Source of the DNA: Clostridia bacterium
GTDB lineage: Bacteria; Bacillota; Clostridia; Oscillospirales; CAG-272
Direction: 5' to 3'
Assembly (NCBI GenBank): GCA_017501245.1
Contig: JAFVXI010000028.1
Span: 1-32,256, forward strand
Length of the DNA stretch: 32,256 nt
Both the position numbers and the translations under genes were made by a program. Below, piece after piece: positions 7,283 to 13,429 of this stretch. Numbering within the stretch: the stretch's first letter is position 1; each line of letters opens with the position of its first letter. A model generated the notes under the pieces. The model had not been told where the DNA came from. It saw only the letters and a list, made by a program, of their open reading frames with translations, and did not search any database.

Positions 7283-8641
7283 TTAGAAGTTAAAGTAGTT
7301 TTTGGCATTATAATATGCAATACCCTGGACCACCTTTTCGAGGGTGGCGTAATCTGCGGGGTATTCGCCTTCCTCTACCCAGGTGCCGATGAGGTTACAC
7401 ATTATGCGGCGGAAGTATTCGTGGCGGGTGTAGGAGACGAAGGAGCGGCTGTCGGTGAGCATGCCGACGAAGCGGGAGATCATGCCGAGGTTGGAAAGTG
7501 CCTTCATCTGCTCGAGCATGCCGTCGCGCTGATCGTTGAACCACCAGCCGGAGCCGAACTGGATCTTGCCGGGGATGCCGCCGCCCTGGAAGCAGCCGAG
7601 CATCGTTCCGATAACGTAGTTATCCTTGGGGTTAAGGGTGTAGAGGATGGTCTTGGGGAGCTTGTTCTGATACTCGAGGTGGTTCATAAACGCTGCAAGA
7701 TCCTCTGCGATGCAAAGGTCGTTGGAGGAGTCGTAGCCGGTGTCGGGTCCGAGCTTCTCGAACATACGCTTGTTGTTGTTTCTGAGGGCGCCGATATGGA
7801 GCTGCATAGCCCAGTTGCGCGCTACGTACTCCTCTGCGCAGACGGTCATAATGGCGGTCTTGAAGGAGTCGATCTCATACTTGGTGAGGGTCTCGCCTGC
7901 CATACGCTTGTCAAACGCAGCCTTGGGATCGCCGGTTGCAAAGGAGACGTACTCAAGAGCGTGGTCGGAGAGGCGACAGCCGTAGGAATCAAAGAATTCG
8001 ATGCGGCTGCGGATCCAGGCGACGAGCTCATCGTAGCTCTTAACGCCGATCATCTCGATATAGGGGATGAAGGTGTCCTTGCCGATCTCTACTGCCTTAT
8101 CGGGGCGGAATGCAGGAAGGATCTTGGTGGAGAAGCCCTGGAGAGCCTTGTGATACTCAAGGCTGTCTGCGGGATCGTCGGTGGTGCAGATGACCTCTAC
8201 GTTAGAGCGCTTGATAAGCTCCTGCGCACGGTATTCATCCTTAGCGAGAAGCTCGTTACATCTGTTCCAGATATATTCGCAGGTCTCGCCCGAGAGGGTC
8301 TCGTCGATGTCAAAATATCTCTTGAGCTCGAGGTGAGTCCAGTGATAGAGGGGGTTGCCGATGAGCATAGGCATCGTCTCGGCAAACGCCTTGAACTTCT
8401 CGTATTCATCCGCCTCGCCGGTGATAAGCTCCTCGGGAACACCGTTGGTGCGGATCTGGCGCCACTTATAGTGGTCGCCCGAGAGGAAGAGGTCAAATGC
8501 GTTTCTGAACTTATAGTTCTCCGCTATCTGACGGGGAATGAGATGACAGTGATAGTCGATGATGGGGAGGTCCTTGACCATCTCGTAGAGACGCTTTGCG
8601 GTCTCGTTTTTAAGCATAAAGTTATCGTTGATAAAGCTCAT
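7283..8641 (-). CDS. uxaC: Glucuronate/galacturonate isomerase
   Basis: 452 residues, close to the usual length of UxaC (EC 5.3.1.12), an amidohydrolase-fold cytoplasmic enzyme. It interconverts D-galacturonate with D-tagaturonate and D-glucuronate with D-fructuronate. The N-terminal metal motif IIDYHCHL (His31 and His33) and family segments such as GNPLYHWTHLELKRYF, TTDDPADSLEYH and GSGWWFNDQ are present. Its ATG (8639-8641) overlaps the uxaA stop TGA by ATGA, so the two are translationally coupled. It is the last gene of the uxaB-uxaA-uxaC operon. It catalyses the first step of the pathway although placed last. Confidence 0.96.
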   Translation of the reverse strand: MSFINDNFMLKNETAKRLYEMVKDLPIIDYHCHLIPRQIAENYKFRNAFDLFLSGDHYKWRQIRTNGVPEELITGEADEYEKFKAFAETMPMLIGNPLYHWTHLELKRYFDIDETLSGETCEYIWNRCNELLAKDEYRAQELIKRSNVEVICTTDDPADSLEYHKALQGFSTKILPAFRPDKAVEIGKDTFIPYIEMIGVKSYDELVAWIRSRIEFFDSYGCRLSDHALEYVSFATGDPKAAFDKRMAGETLTKYEIDSFKTAIMTVCAEEYVARNWAMQLHIGALRNNNKRMFEKLGPDTGYDSSNDLCIAEDLAAFMNHLEYQNKLPKTILYTLNPKDNYVIGTMLGCFQGGGIPGKIQFGSGWWFNDQRDGMLEQMKALSNLGMISRFVGMLTDSRSFVSYTRHEYFRRIMCNLIGTWVEEGEYPADYATLEKVVQGIAYYNAKNYFNF

Positions 8642-10008
8642 AGCGTTACTCCGTCCTTAAATATTGAAATTTCTCTGAAGCCGTTAGCCTCATTTTTAGT
8701 CTCGGCACCCTCGGCGACCGAGATAATATAATCGTAAAACTCCTCGGTAAGATCCTCACCGTCGAGGCATCTGCCTGCGTTGAAGTCTATCCAGTTTGCC
8801 TTCCTCTGTGCGAGAGCGGAATTTGTTGCCACCTTTACGGTAGGAACTGCACCGCCGACGGGCGTTCCCCTTCCCGTAGTGAAGAGGATGATATGCGCAC
8901 CCGCAGCCATAAGGTTGGTTACGGCTACTATATCGTTTCCGGGGCCGTTAAGCAGGGAGAGTCCGGGCTTGGTGATAACGTCGCCGTAGTCAAGGCAGTC
9001 GGTGACGGGGGAAAGTCCGCCCTTCTGAACGCAGCCGAGCGACTTCTCCTCAAGGGTGGTTATGCCGCCCTTTTTGTTTCCGGGCGAGGGGTTTTCGTAA
9101 ACGACCTGACCGTGGCGTGTGAAATAATCCTTAAAATCGTTGATGAGAGCGACGGTTCGGTCAAATACCGCCTCGCTCACGCACCTCTGCATAAGCAGAT
9201 GCTCAGCGCCGAACATCTCGGGCACCTCGGTGAGGACGCAGGAGCCGCCCATAGAGGTGTGCAGGTCGCAGAGCCTGCCGCAAAGGGGATTAGCGGTGAT
9301 GCCGCTATATCCGTCGGAGCCGCCACACTTAAGACCGATCTTAAGCTTGGAGACGGGGACGGGCTGACGCTCAAACTGCGCCGCATATTCCTTAAGCTCG
9401 TTGATGATGCGGACGCCCTCCTCTACCTCGTCCTCAACGTCCTGAGTGTTAAGGAAGCGGACTCTCTCGGGATCATACTCGCCGAGATGCTCCTTGAAAA
9501 CTGCGATATTGTTGTTCTCGCAGCCGAGGCCAAGGACGAGAACGCCTGCGGCGTTCGGATGGTTTACCATACCCTTTAAGATCTTCTGCGTGATGAGCTG
9601 ATCGTCGCCAAGCTGAGAGCAACCGAAGGGATGGACGAAGGCACGTGCGCCGGTGAGAGCGGCGAGGCGCTCTGCGATCCTGTTGACACAGCCGACGGTG
9701 TTTACGATCCAGATCTCGTTTCTGATGCCGACATCACCGTTCTTGCGGACGTAGCCCATAAAGGTCCTGTCGGTGGAGCCGGGGACGTAGTCCGCCTCGG
9801 GCGCCGTGTAGGTATACTCAAGGTTTCCCGATAGGTTAGTCTTAACGTTGTGCGTGTGCACGTGCTCGCCTGCCTTGATGTCGCAGGTGGCGTGGCCTAT
9901 CGGGTTTCCGTACTTGATGATGTTCTCACCCGCCTTGATATCTCTGCGGGCATACTTATGACCGTCTTCGAGGTTTACCTCGACGTTGTCAAGCTGATGT
10001 ATAATCAT
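8638..10008 (-). CDS. uxaA: Altronate dehydratase
   Basis: 456 residues of the UxaA family (EC 4.2.1.7), which dehydrates D-altronate to 2-keto-3-deoxy-D-gluconate. The N-terminal SAF domain (about 1-90, including the AGEHVHTHN segment) and the large altronate/galactarate dehydratase domain are complete. Recognisable stretches include GLGCENN, GLKCGGSDGYSG, EVPEMFGAEH and TTGRGTPVGG; the conserved Cys and His residues suggest an iron site. The start at 10008 is preferred because AGAGG lies about 6 bases upstream and MIIHQLDN is where homologues normally begin. An upstream in-frame ATG at 10032 overlaps the uxaB stop and would add eight residues. The stop overlaps the uxaC start. Confidence 0.95.
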   Translation of the reverse strand: MIIHQLDNVEVNLEDGHKYARRDIKAGENIIKYGNPIGHATCDIKAGEHVHTHNVKTNLSGNLEYTYTAPEADYVPGSTDRTFMGYVRKNGDVGIRNEIWIVNTVGCVNRIAERLAALTGARAFVHPFGCSQLGDDQLITQKILKGMVNHPNAAGVLVLGLGCENNNIAVFKEHLGEYDPERVRFLNTQDVEDEVEEGVRIINELKEYAAQFERQPVPVSKLKIGLKCGGSDGYSGITANPLCGRLCDLHTSMGGSCVLTEVPEMFGAEHLLMQRCVSEAVFDRTVALINDFKDYFTRHGQVVYENPSPGNKKGGITTLEEKSLGCVQKGGLSPVTDCLDYGDVITKPGLSLLNGPGNDIVAVTNLMAAGAHIILFTTGRGTPVGGAVPTVKVATNSALAQRKANWIDFNAGRCLDGEDLTEEFYDYIISVAEGAETKNEANGFREISIFKDGVTL

Positions 10009-10028
10009 TTTAACCTCTTTTCTACGAC

Positions 10029-11327
10029 TCATGCACGGTAAGCGTCAACAGCCTCGGTGAGGAAGGAGATATCCTCGCCCCAGAGATCGGCGTTTGCAAG
10101 CACCTCGCGAGTGGTGTGAGTGCGGACGAATTCGGTTGCCTGAGGATCGTCGTTAGTCATATCGGTCTTATAGAAGTCAAGAAGCTTTGCGAAGGAGAAT
10201 ACGAGGGTCTCGGGGTTCTTGCCGTATCTCTTGATATACTCGAGGATGGAGGGCAGAACTCTGACCTTGAACTTCGAGAGCGAATTGAGTGCGATAGAGG
10301 AGAGATAGTGCTTGATGTAGGGGTTCGAGAAGCGCTCGATAACGCTCTTTGCATAAGCAACGAGCTCATCCTTGGGAAGATCGAGGGTGGGGATGATCTC
10401 ATCGAATACACACTTCTCGATATGGCTTCTCATACCCTCGTCGTCAACGCAGCTCTTGACGGTGTCAAAGCCCGAAAGAAGAGCGTAGGGAACGAGAGAG
10501 GTGTGCGCACCGTTAAGGATCCTTACCTTTCTCGTGCGGTACATCTCGAGCTTATCCTTGGTTACGATAACGTTGAGGCCCGCCTTGGAGAAGGGCAGCT
10601 CACGCTCGAGATCATAGTCGGTCTCGATGACCCAGAGATGGAAGAACTCGGAGGTGTTGAGCATCTTATCCTCGTAGCCGAGGTCGATCTGCTCGTCTCT
10701 CGGGAAGCCGGTGTTGATGCGGTCGACGAGAACGTTGGTAAACACGTTCTTCTCCTCTACCCACGCCTTGAAGCCGTCGCCGAGCGACCAGAGGTCGGCA
10801 TACTGAAGGATGCACCTCTTAAGGTTGTCACCGCTGCGGTCGATAAGCTCGCAGGGGAGGAAAACGAAGCCGTCAAGACCGAGCTCGTAGCGGCGGAGGA
10901 GAAGCTGAGTGAGCTTGCCGGGGAAGGTTGCCGCAGGTCTGTCGGTGATCTTATCGGCATCGGAGAAGGTGATGCCCGCCTCGGTCGTGTTGGAAACGAC
11001 GTACTTGAAATCGGGGTTTTCCGCAAGGGCGATATACGCATCGAAATCATCGTAGGGCTTTACGCAGCGGGAGATGATGTCAACGAGCGTGGTGTCAACG
11101 CCCTCGGCACCTCTGATGATGTGGGTGTAAAGGCAGTTCTGCTCGGTGAGGAGATCGCATAAGCCCTTCTCGATAGGCTGAACGACTACGACCGAGCCGT
11201 CGAAGAGATCCTTTTCCTCAAGCTTCTTAAGAAGCCAGTCAACGAAGCCGCGAAGGAAGCCTCCCTCGCCGAACTGGATCACTCTCTCGGGGCGTGCGAT
11301 TTTCTCAAATTCTCTGATGCTTTTCAT
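10029..11327 (-). CDS. uxaB: Tagaturonate reductase (altronate oxidoreductase)
   Basis: 432 residues of the mannitol dehydrogenase/UxaB family (EC 1.1.1.58). It reduces D-tagaturonate to D-altronate with NADH. The N-terminal Rossmann segment RVIQFGEGGFLRGFVDWLL (residues 15-33), the central SNTTEAGI and the C-terminal RKVRILNGAHTSLVPYALLSG helix-forming signature are all present. The family splits into UxaB, UxuB and mannitol dehydrogenase; UxaB is favoured by the uxaA and uxaC neighbours. It is the first gene of the operon. A ribosome site AAGGA stands before its ATG, and a tandem palindromic repeat lies 66-98 bases upstream. Confidence 0.94.
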   Translation of the reverse strand: MKSIREFEKIARPERVIQFGEGGFLRGFVDWLLKKLEEKDLFDGSVVVVQPIEKGLCDLLTEQNCLYTHIIRGAEGVDTTLVDIISRCVKPYDDFDAYIALAENPDFKYVVSNTTEAGITFSDADKITDRPAATFPGKLTQLLLRRYELGLDGFVFLPCELIDRSGDNLKRCILQYADLWSLGDGFKAWVEEKNVFTNVLVDRINTGFPRDEQIDLGYEDKMLNTSEFFHLWVIETDYDLERELPFSKAGLNVIVTKDKLEMYRTRKVRILNGAHTSLVPYALLSGFDTVKSCVDDEGMRSHIEKCVFDEIIPTLDLPKDELVAYAKSVIERFSNPYIKHYLSSIALNSLSKFKVRVLPSILEYIKRYGKNPETLVFSFAKLLDFYKTDMTNDDPQATEFVRTHTTREVLANADLWGEDISFLTEAVDAYRA

Positions 11328-11392
11328 TTGAAGATCCTTTCTTAGGGTGTTTATTTTTTTATATTAATTATCTTTGTTTTCGTAGGTGATAA

Positions 11393-11424
11393 GCCCGATC
11401 GGTAATACGCCCGATCGGTAATAC
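11393..11424. repeat. Tandem 16-bp palindromic repeat upstream of uxaBAC (operator candidate)
   Basis: GCCCGATCGGTAATAC occurs twice in perfect tandem (11393-11408 and 11409-11424). A third diverged copy extends toward uxaB (11377-11392). Each perfect unit contains the palindrome CCGATCGG. It lies in the only non-coding stretch upstream of the operon (11328-11474), where no convincing -35/-10 pair could be fixed. A repressor responding to uronates is the natural guess; no regulator gene is adjacent. Confidence 0.5.
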
Positions 11425-11474
11425 GCCGGGCGCAATAATAGGGCAATATGTAAATGTTTATTGACAAATACACG

Positions 11475-12221
11475 CTATTTTGCCATATAGAGGATAGCTC
11501 TGCCCTCCTTGCCAACCTCTTCTACCATGCCGAGATGGATAAGCAGCTTTACAGCAAGGCGGTCAAATCGGGAGCGTGCGCCCATAGCCCGAAGGTACTC
11601 GTCCATACGAAAGACCTCGCCCCGGGAAAAGGGCAAAAGGAAGCGGTAGTCCTCCACCTCCTTGAGGCGCAATTCCCCCTCTATGCTCCTCGGGAGCTTG
11701 CCTATGAGGGTGGCTCCTCTTTTTCTATCCTTGCCTCTGCCGTCAAGGCGTCTGTATTCCTCTATATCCATAAGAAGGAGCGTAACCGTCAGATTTTCGC
11801 AGCCGATCAGCTCTCTTATAGCGTAGAGGTTTCTCGCCACAGAGACAAGACTCCTCTTTGGCCCCTCCCTTTTCGGAGAGATCAGCTCGTGCGTTTTGGG
11901 GTCGAGCCACTTATGCACGGTTCTTACGGGGAAGGGGTGGACGAGCTCAACTCTATGCTCAGGCAGCCATCTTTTAAGCTTAGGCAAGAGGGGGTGAAAC
12001 GCAGCCGTCTGCACCTCCGTTATCCCGTTTTCGTTCAGTATATCGGCGACGCCGCCGTCGATAGTCTGCTCGTGGCGTGAAGCATCGGGCTCTCTATATA
12101 GCTTTACTGTTTTATGTATCTGCTTTTCGGAATAGACGGTGAAGCCCGGGGAAAGCTCCTCCTCGAGGGCAACACGCCTTATCGCATCGGCAAAGGCGAG
12201 CCTGTCGGCAGGATAGATCAT
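11475..12221 (-). CDS. Conserved protein of unknown function, possibly nuclease-like
   Basis: 248 residues; no characterised family is recognised. The N-terminal half contains IDGGVADILNENGITEVQT, where an Asp followed about 11 residues later by E-V-Q looks like the D...(D/E)xK/Q core of PD-(D/E)xK nuclease folds. A basic stretch LPKLKRWLPEHRVELVHPF follows, then KWLDPKTHELISPKR. This nuclease reading is inference only. The C-terminal quarter (FRMDEYLRAMGARSRFDRLAVKLLIHLGMV) looks like a winged-helix segment. The start at 12221 is chosen because its ATG overlaps the ybaK stop (ATGA), implying coupled translation; an in-frame ATG at 12263 would run into ybaK. No strong terminator is seen downstream. 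Confidence 0.7.
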   Translation of the reverse strand: MIYPADRLAFADAIRRVALEEELSPGFTVYSEKQIHKTVKLYREPDASRHEQTIDGGVADILNENGITEVQTAAFHPLLPKLKRWLPEHRVELVHPFPVRTVHKWLDPKTHELISPKREGPKRSLVSVARNLYAIRELIGCENLTVTLLLMDIEEYRRLDGRGKDRKRGATLIGKLPRSIEGELRLKEVEDYRFLLPFSRGEVFRMDEYLRAMGARSRFDRLAVKLLIHLGMVEEVGKEGRAILYMAK

Positions 12222-12688
12222 ACGGGCACCGAGGTGACGTCCACCCACTCTGCACCGGGGCAAGCCGCCTCAAGCTCGGAAAGCGTCAGCCTCACGGCAG
12301 ACGCCGCCGTTCCCGCAGCGGGATAAACGACGTCAAAGCGCTTTAAGGACTTGTCAAGATAGACGGAAACTCCGTCGCTCACGCCAAAGGGGCAAACGCC
12401 GCCGACGCCGTGGCCGATCAGACGCTCAACGTCATCGAAGGGGAGCATCTTCGCCTTCGTGGCAAAGCGCTCCTTGAATTTTTTATTATCTACACGTGCG
12501 TCACCTGCGGCGATGACGAGGATCGCCCCCTCGCCCATAGCGAAGGAAAGCGACTTTGCAATTCTCGAAGGCTCTGTGCCGAGCGCCTCTGCCGCAAGCG
12601 CAACGGTTGCGCTTGACACCTCAAATTCTATAATGCGGTCCTCAAGACCGAAGCGCTTAAGATGCGCTCTTGCTCTGTCTAAAGACAT
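12218..12688 (-). CDS. ybaK: YbaK/EbsC-type aminoacyl-tRNA deacylase
   Basis: 156 residues, the normal length for a stand-alone YbaK/ProX-type editing domain that removes misacylated amino acids (typically Cys or Ala) from tRNA-Pro in the cytosol. The family core is visible: TVALAAEALGTEPSRIAKSLSF with the conserved Lys, LVIAAGDARVDNKKFKE, and the GVGGVCPFGV loop followed by VYLDKSL. Substrate choice (Cys-tRNA-Pro or other) cannot be decided. The ribosome site GGAGGAG lies inside the end of the upstream kinase-like gene, and the downstream unknown gene starts on its stop codon. The three form a tight transcription unit. Confidence 0.9.
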   Translation of the reverse strand: MSLDRARAHLKRFGLEDRIIEFEVSSATVALAAEALGTEPSRIAKSLSFAMGEGAILVIAAGDARVDNKKFKERFATKAKMLPFDDVERLIGHGVGGVCPFGVSDGVSVYLDKSLKRFDVVYPAAGTAASAVRLTLSELEAACPGAEWVDVTSVPV

Positions 12689-12689
12689 A

Positions 12690-13403
12690 TCACTTCTCCT
12701 CCCTATGGATGCCGAATGCGTCGATGGCGACGGTGGCGGCGGTGGGGTCCATATTACAGTTGATCTCGATCAGGGCGACGGAGGATGCCAGGCTGTTGAT
12801 CAGCGAGAGCGTTTTTATAGCCTCCGCTCTGCCTCTCGGTCTGAAGCTCTGCGAGAGCAGGACGGACGAGAGATCGTCTATGCCGAGCGCCCTTGCGCTG
12901 TTCTTTTCCGCACGCACTACGTGCGCTATACCTCTTACGGGAGCCGAGATATTTGCGCCATAGCGCTTCTTGCCCATCCAGGGGGTGCCGAAGGCGTATG
13001 GAATTCCGTCAACGAGGCGGATGATCGGCTTGTCGCCGTTCAGGTAGCGACAGCGCTCGCCTAGCGCCGAGAGCCAGAGCCTCGTGTGCGTGGTCTTGCC
13101 GACGCCGCTCTTAGCGGTGAAGATGTACGCCTGCCCGTCGACAGAGAGTACCGCCCCGTGAAAGACGAAGGCGTCGTAGCTCGGCAATTTCTCGGCTATA
13201 TGACGGAAGACAACTATGCTCTCGAGATAGCCCTCGGAGAACCGCTCCTCGGTCATACCGCGCTCCCTCTCGACGTCCTCAGGGGATGCCTCGACCGTGA
13301 AGAGGGGGGATGCGTCGGTGAGATAGTCCCTCGCCTGCGCCTCGATATAGCTGTGCTTATTGTTTATCCCTATGGGGATACCCGCAAGGCTGACGGTTAT
13401 CAA
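12690..13403 (-). CDS. HPr kinase/phosphorylase-like P-loop protein
   Basis: 237 residues related to the C-terminal half of HPr(Ser) kinase. The Walker A loop FTAKSGVGKTTH (about residues 95-106) is followed by RYLNGDKPIIR, an aspartate-containing strand, and by GTPWMGKKRYGAN. The usual HprK N-terminal domain and the C-terminal capsular K-loop region are missing or replaced, so it is unlikely to be the cell's regulatory HprK. Such orphan proteins are often found beside peptide-modification or surface-protein genes in Clostridia (family knowledge). Here it lies 26 bases after a leucine-rich-repeat gene and one base before ybaK. The substrate is unknown; a nucleotide-dependent kinase or phosphorylase activity is inferred from the P-loop. 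Confidence 0.78.
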   Translation of the reverse strand: MITVSLAGIPIGINNKHSYIEAQARDYLTDASPLFTVEASPEDVERERGMTEERFSEGYLESIVVFRHIAEKLPSYDAFVFHGAVLSVDGQAYIFTAKSGVGKTTHTRLWLSALGERCRYLNGDKPIIRLVDGIPYAFGTPWMGKKRYGANISAPVRGIAHVVRAEKNSARALGIDDLSSVLLSQSFRPRGRAEAIKTLSLINSLASSVALIEINCNMDPTAATVAIDAFGIHREEK

Positions 13404-13429
13404 TCGCTTCCCTCCCTTCGGCTGAGTTT

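Noticed and set aside
7421-8731. Long open frame of 436 codons on the plus strand opposite uxaC and the end of uxaA
   Set aside because: Antisense shadow in GC-rich coding DNA; the minus-strand proteins are clear UxaC and UxaA family members and this frame lacks a ribosome site and any family resemblance.
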